Source: Hoplostethus atlanticus (taxonomy: Eukaryota; Chordata; Actinopteri; Trachichthyiformes; Trachichthyidae). From it: a DNA stretch of 64,000 bases. The notes under the pieces were generated by a model. That model was not told the DNA's origin and did not search any database. It saw nothing but the letters and a program-made list of their open reading frames with translations. Of this stretch, positions 45,300-57,902 are shown piece after piece (positions within the stretch are counted from its first letter, which is position 1; each line of letters starts with the position of its first letter). The stretch covers positions 529,001-593,000 of the forward strand of contig JAXDDX010000061.1 of NCBI GenBank assembly GCA_034670405.1, in the 5' to 3' direction. The position numbers and the translations under genes are program-made.

Positions 45300-46863
45300 G
45301 CTCATTTATGAAGATTTAGTTCATCCTATATTTCATTGTACAGTCATCTCAAATGATACAACAAAGTTACCGTAGGTGATACCAGAAATTACTTTTACCT
45401 TTTTAATGTAACACAAAATTGGGACAAATAAACCTAAACTGCTGATTTTGACATCAACATAATAACTCTAACAAATCACAATTTTATCTTTCAAGTAATT
45501 GTAAGCACAAATTTTGTACATAAGAAACTTTTAGAAAAGAGGCTGCTGACTCAGTACAGAGAGGGAGGACAAGACAAACAGGAGGAAGATGGTCGCCTCC
45601 TACCCTGTTCCTCAACCGTTAAAATATTATATGTTTTTATGTTTGAACCACAAACCCGGCTTTGCCTCACCTCAGCCCAGGGTTTACCACAACAGTTACT
45701 TAGTAGAAAGCTGAACCTCGACTCAGGTCTCTATCATGTCACTGAATCAGCTTCACATTTTTACCTGTAAAGGGAAGTGACAACAATGAGCTACAGAGGG
45801 CTTTCAGGTGGCAGCCATAGTGGAGGTTCACAGCTCTTGGCTGTCTCAACAGAATTAGGGTTGCCATCCGTCCCATATAATACAAAACTGTTCCTTAACG
45901 AAGAGCAAGATGTTGCCTTCCTTAACGAGTCAGTACAGAATACGGTTTGGTTCCTACCTGAGTCATAAAAGTGAGTATAACTACAGACTACAGAGCAAAT
46001 CTTATAACAACAACTAGAGCATGCAGGCAGCTCTCTCTACTCCCTAGCATGCTTTCTCTCTCTGTGTGTGTGTGTTGGTGTGTGAGTGTATTTGTGTGGA
46101 GGAGAGGGGGGCGGGGCAGACTTTCCCACAAGTTAACTTAAATTCATCGGCCCAGACTCGTGGCCCCATACACATATTCATTTCTACAGAAAGGTCAGTG
46201 TGAAGGGTGAAAGGGCAGCACCCCCGTGCAACCCCTAGAGTACAGAGATATAATACTTGCCCCATAGTGTAATAATAACAATGATAATGTGATGAGTTAT
46301 TGTTCCACCTGATGGAGGTCAGAGCACAGGGTCAGCTACAGAACTGCACCCCGAGATCTGTAGTAGGGATTCAGCCTCTCGCTCCAAAAACATTTCAGCA
46401 GATGCTTACTTGCTGAACCCAGGCAGTCCAGTTGAAGGACAGTTTCTCCACCACACACACACACATTACCCCCCACTTCAAAACATCCTCAGATTAAAAG
46501 TCTCATGCTCTACCAACTGAGACTGAGACGGTAATACCTGCTGGCCTGGAGTTCACAGCCAGAACACACACTCCTGACAGCATCGCGGTGTCAGTTATCT
46601 GTGTTGGCGGACTAAAAACCTCTCTATGCCAACCTGGCACCCCCACACTTGGCTCCATAACATCAAGTTTTATTGCAGACCCTGAGAATACTGACAGAGA
46701 CCCTGGTAAGAGTCTTTGATAAATGAGCCTGCTGGCCTGTGAGCCGGTAACTGCCAGCAGAATGTCTCTGAACATTTCCTCTATCAGGGCTTTCTAATCA
46801 CACAGCATTCACCTTCATACTGCTGCCTCCATCAGCATTTAACTCAGCCTGCAACCAGCAGAG

Positions 46864-46865
<2 letters not shown>
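45300..46865. other. No gene seen
   Basis: Unique-looking; short GT and CA runs at 46064-46077 and 46453-46466. Confidence 0.4.
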
Positions 46866-46867
<2 letters not shown>

Positions 46868-46931
<64 letters not shown>

Positions 46932-47025
46932 GTATTATTTCCTGACTATAGTGCTTTTCTCATGTCTGGCCTTGCCAGCGATCGATTGGCATCTCCTTTG
47001 TCTGCAACATTAACAGACTCTGAGG

Positions 47026-47078
<53 letters not shown>
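46868..47078. repeat. Two long (GT)n tracts
   Basis: About 46868-46928 (30 units) and 47029-47078 (25 units), 100 bases apart. Confidence 0.97.
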
Positions 47079-47079
<1 letters not shown>

Positions 47080-47080
<1 letters not shown>

Positions 47081-47960
47081 CCAATATGAACTGACTTACA
47101 GTGCATTCACCTGCCTCTGTATCCATTACCTGTGCGCAGTAAGGAGACTGCCAAGGTGAAGAGTTGTCTTTCAAAGCAACACACTGATTTCTGATAGCCA
47201 TCAGGGCTGATGGGTAATAGAGTTGGCTTAGTATCATGAGATCAGTGTCAGACTTGAGAAATAATATTACGGTATTATATTAATATTACATTAATATTGT
47301 TATTAATATTATTATTATTGATCCGATTACAGTATTGCCAGTCAAAGTAATCTAATTTGCTCAATATGTCTTGCCATTTTTCTACATCATGGCCCAGTGT
47401 GATGTGGATGATTAGATAGATAGATTTAACATTTGTGAAATGTTCACAATACGATACAGAATTATAACATGGTAAAAATACATTTTATAACAGCTATGGA
47501 AGCTGTTTTGTCCTGATTTGTCCTGATGTCATAAAACAATGCAGTTAAATATGGACAACTAGGGACGTCGTCTCACGTTCGTTTTGACACCATACTTCCA
47601 CAGCTTTTCAGTGTTGGTGTCGTAGCAACATGGATTCAACATCAAAATGTTTGCTTGGCTACTATCCATTGTAGGTCTATGTACTGTCCCCTTGCACAAA
47701 GTGTGAGCTCCTGTTGTCCCTGCTCCATGTGTGACCATGAGTTGATGTCTTCCTGTTCCAACCTGTGTTACCAATGTATATATTTAATTTGATCATTAAA
47801 GTTTCATCTAAGTTTCATCTAGATACATTTCCATCTCTGTCTACCTTTCCTCTCCTCCTCCACATCTTCATTACACCTTTATCCCCTTCTGCCCTCTCTC
47901 TATGCTCTCATCGTTCTTCCTTGCTTCCTCTATCCTGCACTATAGTACAGCATCATTCCT
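47080..47960. other. No gene seen
   Basis: AT-rich near 47270-47330 (attaatatt words); aagtttcatct is repeated at 47801-47822. A pyrimidine-rich stretch precedes the CT tract. Confidence 0.4.
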
Positions 47961-47961
47961 G

Positions 47962-47964
<3 letters not shown>

Positions 47965-48036
<72 letters not shown>
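47965..48036. repeat. (CT)n tract, 36 units
   Basis: 72 uninterrupted bases. Confidence 0.98.
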
Positions 48037-48038
<2 letters not shown>

Positions 48039-48349
48039 CCCTACCCCACTCTTTCTCTCTCTTGCCGATCCACCCTCTGTCTCTCTATCTCTCTCCCTCC
48101 TCCAGCTGTATGATGGCAGGTAGCTGTGATGTCATTTATCCTACTTACTGTGTTGCCATGGCGCCCCTGAAGCCAATGGCACTCTGGGTAAACAGGGTTC
48201 CGCATGACTGGAAGATTCATCAATAAAAACACTGTTAATGACCCATACATGTACACACACGCACACACACACATGCACAAACACAAGCACACATTCATTT
48301 CATACATACACACATAATATACACTAATACACTCATGTACAAACACACA

Positions 48350-48720
48350 CACACACAGGTCATTAACAAAAATAGAGAACAGAAGTGGCCCCAACGTTGA
48401 GCCCTGGGGCACACCTCTGTGCTGCAAGATCATTAATAGAACTCTGAACTTCAGGTAGTCAGGTATTATGGCATAGCAGACTGAAGAAAAATGCTGATTG
48501 AAGGCTTGGGCAATGGATAAAGTGTCATGCAATATTGTATTAGCAACTCTTATTTGATAATAGAACATTTGTCTGAGTGATTGATTAATTATGCTTTTCC
48601 GTTCTATTCTGTTGCAGAACTGTTTAGGGTTTTTAAAATCATGAGAGAGACATTCTTTATAATAATTAGATGTAGAATATTTGAAACCCCCAAAATGTTC
48701 AAATCAATGAAGTGAATCAA
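48350..48720 (-). mobile_element. Non-LTR retrotransposon remnant with internal deletion
   Basis: The minus-strand frame from 48568 contains AFNQHFSSV, then after only about 20 residues RGVPQGSTLGPLLFSIFVNDL (48415-48356), the canonical LINE reverse-transcriptase block. In intact elements these are separated by roughly 150-200 residues, so a large internal deletion is inferred. Upstream in another frame (about 48670-48590, minus) CLSHDFKNPKQFCNRIE resembles the pre-RT linker 'NPKxFWxxI'. A CA-rich array (48250-48357) replaces the rest of the enzyme, so the YADD box is gone. The VPQGSTLGPLLF variant suggests a different family from the remnant at 24.3 kb. Confidence 0.8.
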
Positions 48721-48849
48721 GTTAACATAAAGCAGTCTTAGTGTCTGCATGAGAGACTGTTTGAAGGTTTTGATATGACTGCAGTGATATTTGAGCTGAA
48801 TGTTTTGATTTTTGAGTTGGCCCAACTTGACTTACTGAGAATGATACAA

Positions 48850-49170
48850 GATGTCCTTTGATGAGAGAGAGGGGGGAAGGAAGAAGACGGGGGGGAGTGA
48901 AGAAGAGAGAGAGAAAGGTAAAAACAGATGGCAGAAACATAGACAGATGGATAAGAGAGAGACAGGAGGGGATGGAGATAGACATGGAAAAGAGTGTGAG
49001 AGAGACCAGAAGGAGAAAGACGGGACAGCAAAGAGAGAATAGAGGAAAGATGGATAACAGACAGATTGAAGAGAATGAAAGGAGGCAGACATAGAAATTC
49101 TCCGAAAAGAGAGAGAAAAGGGGAGATAGAGGGGCGTCAAGGGAGTGAAAGATCGAAAGAGTGTATGAGA
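48850..49170. repeat. Purine-rich low-complexity stretch
   Basis: GA-biased but not a simple tandem. Long frames on both strands here come from composition. Confidence 0.7.
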
Positions 49171-49189
49171 TGTGTGGACAATACAAGCT

Positions 49190-50011
49190 GTCTCTACTAG
49201 TCTACTAGTCTCTACTCCTAATCACTCTATAGAAGAGTCAGCTCACCTGAACAAAGTGTTAGCTAGCTAACTAGCCAGCAGGCTAATTTAGCAAAGCAAC
49301 TAATGTTGTTAACATGCAATTACTAGCCAACACTAATACTAGCTATGTTACTAGCTGTTCAAATTAGATATGTTAAGAAGCAGGGCAGAATATTTACACA
49401 CACACACACACATACACAGTACCTCCACATATACAGTATGAGGATACATATGAATCTTTGACTTTTGCCGTTATTCATACACACAAACAGATCCGAATGA
49501 ATCTACTTGCTGTAGAGGTTTACGCACGCACACACAAACAGAAACACACACACACATACAAGAACGCACACGTACACAAACACTTTCTCTGTCTTTACAT
49601 ATGAACACCATGGGAAGACAGTTTGATATAAAAAGAGATAGCAGGCTGACAGACTGTGTGTGTGTGTCTGTATGTGCATGTGTGATTGAATTGGTGCACT
49701 ATGAGAACATTAAGCTGACGCTAAGGCCTTCATAAAGACATACACACACACCTGCACACACACACATACACTTCTTGGCTGATGCATGTATTTCAAATTA
49801 GATAACTGAACTAATGCTTGGAAACGTTCATCACACACACACACACACACTCATACATAGTTAACAGCATAGCTAAAAAATGGGTTGGAAGTAATCACAC
49901 ACACAAACAAAAGACACATGCCCACAATCAGTCATGTTGTTGGGGGTGTGAACAGAGACAGACGATGCCAAGAGAGCTGCTTTCATAGCCAGCCAACTGT
50001 CCCAGGATGTT

Positions 50012-50046
<35 letters not shown>

Positions 50047-50099
50047 ATTACAGAGACTATTACATCAGCACTTCTAACCCTCTTTCAGCTCAGCAGTTA

Positions 50100-50100
<1 letters not shown>
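49190..50100. other. No gene seen; scattered CA/GT runs
   Basis: Short CA runs at 49398-49411 and 49831-49850, GA at 50021-50044. ctagctaactagcc-type palindromic words at about 49261-49275. Confidence 0.4.

Positions 50101-50101
<1 letters not shown>

Positions 50102-50131
<30 letters not shown>
50102..50131. repeat. (GT)n microsatellite
   Basis: 15 units. Confidence 0.96.
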
Positions 50132-50133
<2 letters not shown>

Positions 50134-50409
50134 CGTGCATGCGTGTGTGTGTGTGAGGTAGAGAGTGAGAGCCTGTAGGGAAATCCCAGTGCTGGGTACA
50201 TGGTGTCAGTGAACACCTTCTGCCAACTCAAAGTGAGTTGTCTTCCAAAGAATTAGACACACCGACATACTGCTGTGAGGGGGAGAAAGAAAGGGGGAGA
50301 GAATGCATGTGAGTGATAGTGAGAAGGGTTGAGAGAGAAAGAAGGAAATGCCTCAGACAGGGAACGAGAGTCAGCAAAGGAAAGCTAGAGCGACAATGAG
50401 TGAACTTGC

Positions 50410-50411
<2 letters not shown>

Positions 50412-50446
<35 letters not shown>
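50412..50446. repeat. (GT)n microsatellite
   Basis: About 17 units. Confidence 0.96.
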
Positions 50447-50449
<3 letters not shown>

Positions 50450-50769
50450 ATGAGCAGTCGATGGTTTTTGCCAGAGCACTAGAACAGAGGCAGTGCTGTA
50501 TTTCAGTGTTGCAACATTGAAAATATCTATATCCATACGAAAACCCTTATGCCTTGAATCCTCAACTTTAAGTATATTCCCATCGATGCGGAATGTCTTT
50601 TATGACATTTAAAATATATTTTCAGTATGTTTGTCTCAAGATATCGGCGATCACTTGCAGCAAAGCAATAAGGAACAAGTGGACACTGATATAAAACAGC
50701 AGGGAGAATGTCCAAAACTGAGGCGTATTCATGGTGATGACATGTAGACAAGTAATGATTACTATTGAT

Positions 50770-51030
50770 TAATGATCAGATTAGATTCAACTTTATTTTC
50801 TTCGAACAGAGGAGAAGTACTGAGACAACGAAATGCAGTTTGGCATCTAACCAGAAGTGCAAATAGCAGTAAAGTGCAGAGTATGTGCATATGTATAATG
50901 GTAATATAAATATATTAAATACAGTAAGGCATAGATGTGAATATGAATATGATATGTGCAGAATGAACGGTAATGACATTGTAAACAAGATACAAAATAT
51001 CTATAATATATAAAATATATGGTGCAAAGG
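50770..51030. repeat. Probable teleost dispersed repeat
   Basis: The words gattcaactttatt, ctgagacaacgaaatgcagtt, ggcatctaaccagaagtgcaaa and atatggtgcaaagg match, from memory, an abundant fish repeat beginning 'gattcaactttattgtcattgcac'. The interior has decayed to AT-rich near-repeats. Family name not established. Confidence 0.5.
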
Positions 51031-51039
51031 TGTAGTCGT

Positions 51040-51660
51040 GCTCAGTTTATTATCATGTGATATCGGCTCTCTTCTATGGATAATACAGTAATGTGAGGCT
51101 TATTGCCTTGCTCGTTAGCGTTAACCGCTAAACGTAGTTTAAAGCATATTGCATAAATACATAGAAACACTGTTAATGCAAACATGTGCTTTATTATGAA
51201 ATGCCAGAATATATGTTGTTTTAAAATCATAAAAGGATTAAGCTATATTTATCGCCATACATCAGCACTTATTTGCATGTGAAGAGGTTATGGGATTATA
51301 GGAGATTAAACTCACAGCTGAGGTGTGAAGATCATCTTGCATTTTCACAATAATACAACATTACCTTAATTGTATTAATTAGATACTGCTAATAAAAAAA
51401 AGGGCTCATCTGTGCAAATGTATTATCACCACACCATGACAGAGTTTCATAGCCATAGGACCCATAGGAAGTGAAGTGTCTTTCTGGTTCTCCTGGCTGA
51501 GTTTGGCTCTCCAAGGCCACGGTGCTGAGTGGGAACAGATGTGAGGCTGAATACTCCTTAGATCCCAGTATTAAAGATTGTGAGGTCTTCTCTTCTGGTT
51601 TCATGTGGCTTTTAAATGGATTTTTGGAGTACCTAGGGTCTGTGTGTGTTTTTCCACATG
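51040..51660. other. No gene seen
   Basis: AT-rich, unique-looking. Confidence 0.4.
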
Positions 51661-51670
51661 AAAAACAGAA

Positions 51671-51763
51671 TGGCTTGGTGGTTGGCTAGACTGTCCTGTA
51701 AGCCAAAAGTCACAGGTTCCATCCCAGCGAGAGCCAGGTGTCCTTGAGCAGTACATATACCTG
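51671..51763 (+). mobile_element. tRNA-derived SINE copy
   Basis: ggcttggtggttggctagactgtc (head), then a B-box-like GGTTCCATCCC at 51715-51725 and gtgtccttgagcagtaca, the usual order in fish SINEs. The tail is not clear. Confidence 0.65.
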
Positions 51764-51769
51764 CACACT

Positions 51770-53240
51770 CTCTTAAGTCATATAAAGTCACATAAAATAG
51801 AATATGTGTATAATGTGAAATATGAGGTTCAGGTTTCCATAGTACACCTGACCATGTCCCTTGTCAGGTAGTGGTGGCGTACCTATATCTTTGGTTCTCT
51901 GTATCTAGGGTACGTTTACACTTTAGGCACTTAGTTCATGAAGCTCCAGAGAGATTTACAATGAGTGCATCAGTAAAATAACCTTGAATTCAACACAGTC
52001 TCACAAACTTTATCTGAGATGCAGATTACGTATTGTGGATACGAGTGATGTGAAGATAACGTTCCTCACAAAAGACAAAAGCATGAATTCGACGCGCCGT
52101 TTTCACTTGTTCATCAGGTGAAAAGCTTAGCTAGCGGTTCAATGTAGACAACTCAAAAACATCTGGTTAAGGTCAGGACTACACCGACTTCTTGGGGAAA
52201 TTGGCTTGTTGGTCAACTTCACATGTTATGATAAGAGTAGCATCAAAATCATCTCTTGTATCTCTGGTAGATATCTCTGTCCTGTGCACATGCTAGCGCG
52301 TTAGCATAGTGCTAAATTCCTAGATGACCACTATGGTCCGGGTCAGAGCCACGGCATCCTGACAATAGATGTAAGACAATATTCACGTGACCCTGCAATC
52401 ATCACGTATGAAAGAGAAGTGTTATGGAAAAAAACAAGAGTTGAAAAAAAAGACTGAAAGGTAGAACGTGTCTATTTGTGGTTTTAATAAGAACAACACA
52501 AATCTCTTTTTTTTAAATAAGCACCCTGAGTAGAAAACCTAATAAGGATGCATTTCAGTATAATAAATGTGTTTCTTTTTTTTAATTAATTTTTTGGTAT
52601 TTTTGAGAAAAACAATAATGAGGTATGAGTTGAAAACAATAATGAGGTTTCTGCGGGACAGATAAGCGCCGGGTGTTGGCTTCATACATCAAACAATTCT
52701 GTTTATTGCTTAGTGTCTCATTTGCTGTTAATGGAGTTTTTAATGGCACTGACTGTTTACTCTTTCTCACTCTGCCTTTTTATTATTACCGAGAGAGAGA
52801 GAGAGAAAGGGGAGGAAGAAAGGGGTCGAATGAAGGAGTGTTAAATAATAGAGGCAGAGAGTGGGACAAGAGGAAGAGATGTGAGGGGGGAGAGAGGGAG
52901 GGAGGAAATGATTATTTGACAGAGAGTGAGTAAGAGTGGAAGAGGAACAGAGAAAACAGAGAAGAAATAAAAGATTTAACGTCTCTCTCTCTAACCACGG
53001 GTATTGTAAACTGCTGCTCTTTGCACTTGTGGTCATTTGGAGAAGGGATCGACTTGTGCTTTATGGATGAATGGTTTGTGTGGTGAAGCTACTAGCAGCG
53101 GTGTGAAGTGAGAGCGGGTTTATTTGACCAGAGCTTACCGGGTCTGCATTATTGAGGAACGCTCTCATTGGAAATGATAGTCAGCTAATTGGATTTCCTC
53201 AGACCCCAATATCCCTCTCCACTTTAAAGTAATCTCTCCA
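51770..53240. other. No gene seen
   Basis: Unique-looking, with a purine-rich stretch at 52791-52970. Confidence 0.4.
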
Positions 53241-53308
53241 TCCATCTGTATCTCTCTCTCTCTCTCTCTCTCGGACAGCGTCTTGTCTCGTTAGCGTCAT
53301 TATTCATG

Positions 53309-53483
<175 letters not shown>

Positions 53484-53697
53484 CTCGGAGCTGTTTTTCG
53501 AATGATGAGTGTTCATTTGTCGGAGAGCCTCTCGATTCCTCACTCCACTATCTGTCTCTTTGATATGGAGAACTCTCCCTCTGGCTCGGCCAATCTAATC
53601 GTCTTTATTTACACACTCAAATCATGCAGTGTTCTCTCCCGCTCGGTTACCCTCTCACTCTGTCGATCTGTCTCTTTAGCCTGACTCTCATCCCTGC

Positions 53698-53722
53698 GTG
53701 TGTGTGTGTGTGTGTGTGTGTG
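53698..53722. repeat. (GT)n microsatellite
   Basis: About 12 units. Confidence 0.95.
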
Positions 53723-53724
53723 GT

Positions 53725-54480
53725 GCCTCTTTAATGAGGAATCTAGGTTGCTGCACATTCGGCTGCCTTACCCAGACTCTCTACTGCAGAGGGAGATCTT
53801 GTGTTAACGTATAAAAAGGTTCAAAATGCTGTCATCTTCATATCCCTCTCTCCTTCGCTATACCTCTCTCCTTCTCTGTCTACCTCACTGCCTTTTTCTT
53901 TCCAGTGCCTCATCCTCCACTACGATGTGTTCCCTGCACTAGCATGATGATCATCCCGGTTGCATGTGGGTAAATCCTCTGATGTCAGTGGGAGGAGAAA
54001 GTTTCTCAATAAATAGACTCCCTGCTGTTTGAAATCACCTCCTTCGTACTGTGTGTGTGTGAGAGTGTGTGTGTGTGTGAGTGTGTGAGTGTACACACCT
54101 CCATCTATGTATCTATGCATGGAGACTCAAGCACGAGAGGGCTCCCTGCTGAGTGTGTGCACTAGTGTGAATCTGTGTTTTGGTGTGTATGAGGAGCTGT
54201 AAACTAGCACTGTGTCTAGGAAGGAGGTTGGAACCTTTCTCCTCTTAACATTATCAAAGAGATGCGCTCGCCGCCGTTTCCTCCCACAACTCTCTCTTTG
54301 CTTTTCAGTGCAGCTAAAAGGCTTTGAGTGTACGCCTGCCAACACAGTGACAGTCTCTCCTCTGGGTGTTTTCTGTGAGCCCTTTTGCCATTCTAACAGA
54401 TTCTTGCCACTTCATATATTATTTCATTATTATACACATTATATACATTATTTGTCTCATTTGTTTAAGATATAGTAGGT
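53725..54480. other. No gene seen
   Basis: Short GT runs with gagtgtgtg variants at 54051-54092. No exon supported. Confidence 0.4.
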
Positions 54481-54484
54481 TGCT

Positions 54485-54662
54485 AACTTATTGCACTCTT
54501 ACCTTAACACTAGTTATGCTCTTAGTTGCTTGTTTAGGAAGGAAATGCACTTACGATTTCTGGTGACTAGTAGTTTTCTTGCCTACCTATGTTGAATGCA
54601 CTTATTGTAAGTCGCTTTGGATAAAAGCGTCTGCTAAATGACTGTAATGTAATGTAATGTAA
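54485..54662 (+). mobile_element. UnaL2-type LINE/SINE 3-prime end
   Basis: 54613-54618 (CGCTTT) pairs with 54624-54629 (AAAGCG) around loop GGATA (54619-54623), followed by gtctgctaaatgac and four TGTAA units (54643-54662). In eel UnaL2 and its partner SINE this stem-loop, with its GGATA loop, is the site read by the LINE reverse transcriptase, and the TGTAA repeats form the very end. Here the stem is intact. The upstream body (54485-54600) is presumably the element 3-prime untranslated region; its start is not defined. Confidence 0.8.
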
Positions 54663-54669
54663 TATATTC

Positions 54670-56610
54670 CATCTGTAATATAATCTCACTCTTTGACAGG
54701 GATCGCCGGACATTGGAAAATGTTACCTCTCAATACTGGAGTACCGATTTTTAGCTTCAGTGTCGTTTTGAGGGCATGAAAATGTTAGATTCTTAAAATA
54801 AGAACTGAAACTTTCTTCCTGTTTCAATGCATTTATACTGAGGAAATCAATCAAGTGCAAGAATTTTTAACTCATGCTGTCACTGCCCAACAATAGTTTT
54901 GTTAAAAATATAAAGTATATTATCTTTAAATGTCCAGGAAAGAATTGCTATCAGCAACTTTTTTCGGCAACACTCTCATGGCTTCATTTGTACACTTTCA
55001 CACTCAACCAGTCTCCTAGAGTACATCTCCTCTGGAGCAGCTCGGGTATTGTTCTCTGACTATTCCCCACATGGCGGTGACAGTCTCTCTCCTGTGGGTT
55101 TTGTAAGCCTTTGCATTGTAATTGATAGCCATGCATGAGACAATGAGCCATCTTAAATACAATCTTATTCTTCGACGTCATTCACATGTACAACAAGGAG
55201 CGGCGTTCTTAAGGGGGTTTTTCAAAAGGGCGAAATTCCTCTTTATTGAAAAGCGTTTGTTCTGAGAAACGTCTCCACAAAGCCACAGTCTCCTGTGTGC
55301 GCTGTGAGCTATGCATTCTAATAGACGGCCATAAATGAGAGAATTAATAATTGATATCCTGCATGGAGAAGCTCTAACGAGTGTTGGTTTGAGCCAGTAG
55401 CCCTCGGGGGGAAAATAAACAATCTATTCATTAAATAAAATGGAGCATGATGAAGGTTATTATGCTTGGTCACACATCTGAAATAGGTTCATTTTTTCAA
55501 TTTAATAGCAGATCATATATGGCATAACAGTTTAGATTGCACTGAAGTGATCTATCTACATGTGGAGTGGTGAATATATCCTCCTGCCTGTCTTTGTGTG
55601 CCGGTTTGAAGTGCAGTAGTCCGTCTGTCTTCCTATCCATCCATATATCCATCCACCTTTTCAAACACCTATTTTTAGTGTAACTGTATGAACAGGAACT
55701 TGCCATCAGTTAGCTGCAGACAGAGCTAGGATTCCTCCCCCTGTCATTCAGACCCAAGGTTCAATAACAAGGCTGCTTTCAACTCAACGCTGCAGTTCAA
55801 CCTGTGTGCGCCCATTTGTGTGTGTGTGTGTGTGCATGTGTGTCTTCAAATGACTCCCTGAGGGTGAAGGGATATGACTGGCTGTGTTATTGATCAGAGA
55901 CAGGTAATCACCAGGTCTGATCCTCTAATTACACATATAGATTAGTCGCGGACACGTTGGCAGCTCCGTCTGTATGCCCTCCACTCAAAGTGACAAGGTC
56001 ACCTGCAATGACAGTCACACTAGAATCTATCCGCCTCGCGAAGCTGACACAGTCGATATGATGACCATTGTCGGGTGCAGAGCGACTGACAGAAGCTACT
56101 TTTCCACAGCGGAGCCAGGCGGGGCTCAGCGAGGCAAAGGCTGAATCAATTTAATAACACTGGATCGTTCCCGGTGTTACTGTAGCGCTTAAGGCCCGTT
56201 ACAGTGTTTACTTGTGTTCTTCAGTCGTCAGAAAAGTGATGGTCACGCATGTTGTAATGCCAAGAGTTTCAGGTAGAGGCGCTAATTGTAAATACTGCTA
56301 AATGAGCACCTACAAATGAAGAAGTAGTCGTTTCCATTGTAAAAAACAACCATCATAGTGCCCAACTTGTAACTAGCCGCCAATACCAGTTGCTAAATAC
56401 CTCAGTGTGCAGTGGTTCCTGTCACAACACCATGAAGGACGTTGTTAGACTTTGATGTCGACGTCCGAAAATATTGGCTGTGCCTCTCTTGCATTCTCGA
56501 CTTATTTAAACAATGCACGCACCACCTTCTCTTCAACATTTTCTCTTGGTGGTGATTGATAATGTATAAAGGTATCTATTTTTAAACACCCCACTCAGTC
56601 ACTCACTTCA
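54670..56610. other. No gene seen; possible conserved non-coding stretch
   Basis: 55850-56030 is repeat-free and includes tgacaaggtcacctg (ERR/SF-1-like half-site). Not testable here. Confidence 0.35.
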
Positions 56611-56614
56611 GACT

Positions 56615-56784
56615 CGTTGCTTTGCTTCCTGCTTACGGATAAGCTGTTCATAACCTCTGGCCACGGATCGAATCCAGCCACAACCTTTTCTATTGTGTCC
56701 TCCCTTCATTTTCTGTTTTCCCGATGTCTCAATAAAAGATGCTGAGGGGATCGGACCTGCCCTCAAAAACAAAAACAACAAAAC
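56615..56784 (+). mobile_element. tRNA-derived SINE copy
   Basis: B-box-like GGATCGAATCC at 56665-56675 (10 of 11 matching the consensus), then agccacaaccttttctattg, gtcctcccttcattttctg, tcaataaaag and an A-rich tail with aacaa units. The A-box is not clear. Same family as 18470-18564 and 39535-39680. Confidence 0.7.
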
Positions 56785-56996
56785 ATTGGATCAAAAGCAT
56801 GATTGCACATGACGTAGCTGACAAGACATTTTCGTTGGCAACAAGATGCAAAAATGATCACAGAAATCTTGGTGTGGAAATGAGAAACTGGAGAGATGAG
56901 TAAGTTGTGTTTGGCCCTCTAGTGGAAATCCCCTGCAACATGGCATCAACACAACAAAGGTTGTCTGTTATTCCTCTGATTATGCTGAGATGCTTT

Positions 56997-57146
<150 letters not shown>

Positions 57147-57197
57147 CCCCCTCTCCATCCCCTTTCTTAGTCTCTGTCTCTCTCTGTGGCTCGGTTT

Positions 57198-57350
57198 GAT
57201 ACCATTGCATTGTGACAGTGCCATTTCCCTCAGCTCTCCGTCTCTCTGTTTGCCTCTCGCTTTCTGCTTCTCTCTCCGTCTGACAACATTGCGGTGTGAC
57301 AGTTTCTTGTTTTCATGATGTCTGTGTTTCCCCTCAGCTCTCAGACGCGG
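57198..57350 (+). repeat. Imperfect ~85-bp local duplication
   Basis: accattgcattgtgacag...ccctcagctctc (from about 57200) is echoed by acattgcggtgtgacag...cccctcagctctc (from about 57285). Confidence 0.55.
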
Positions 57351-57483
57351 CTTGTAAGAGCTTAACCAGCGGCTCCCTGTGAGCCCGACCGTAATTACAA
57401 CAGCAACATGAGCTCAACTGTTTTGTCTGACAACAAAACTGACTTGGAGACAAAGACACACTGGCTTTATCTAATGGAAGTTT

Positions 57484-57488
<5 letters not shown>

Positions 57489-57537
<49 letters not shown>
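57489..57537. repeat. (GT)n microsatellite, ~24 units
   Basis: Uninterrupted tract. Confidence 0.97.
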
Positions 57538-57539
<2 letters not shown>

Positions 57540-57654
57540 GACTGGTGGGTGGGGCGATGAGGGGGCTTGTGTCTGCTTGGTGTTCATGTTAGAGTTGTTA
57601 TGGATGTGTTTAGTGTGACTGGTATTGCATGCATGCATCCAGCCATTTGATGTT

Positions 57655-57858
57655 TTTGGTGTGTGTGTGTGCATGTGTGCGTGCACGTGTGTTCATACAT
57701 GCATGTGAGTGAATGTGCATGTCTTGAGTGTGTTTGTGTCTGGTGTATGTGTGCATGCACGCAATTGGTTGTTTGTATGTGGAGCTTGTGTTTGCATGAT
57801 GTGTGTGTGTGTTTTGGTGAGTGTGATTGGTGTTTGTGGCAGTGCGTGCATGTCCATC

Positions 57859-57898
<40 letters not shown>
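57655..57898. repeat. TG-rich stretch ending in (GT)n
   Basis: Irregular TG/CATG-rich sequence (57655-57850), then (GT)17 at about 57864-57898. Confidence 0.85.

Positions 57899-57899
<1 letters not shown>

Positions 57900-57902
<3 letters not shown>

Noticed and set aside
48722..49186. 154-codon minus-strand frame
   Set aside because: Ser/Leu/Phe-rich translation of a purine-biased stretch; only its last part overlaps the LINE remnant.
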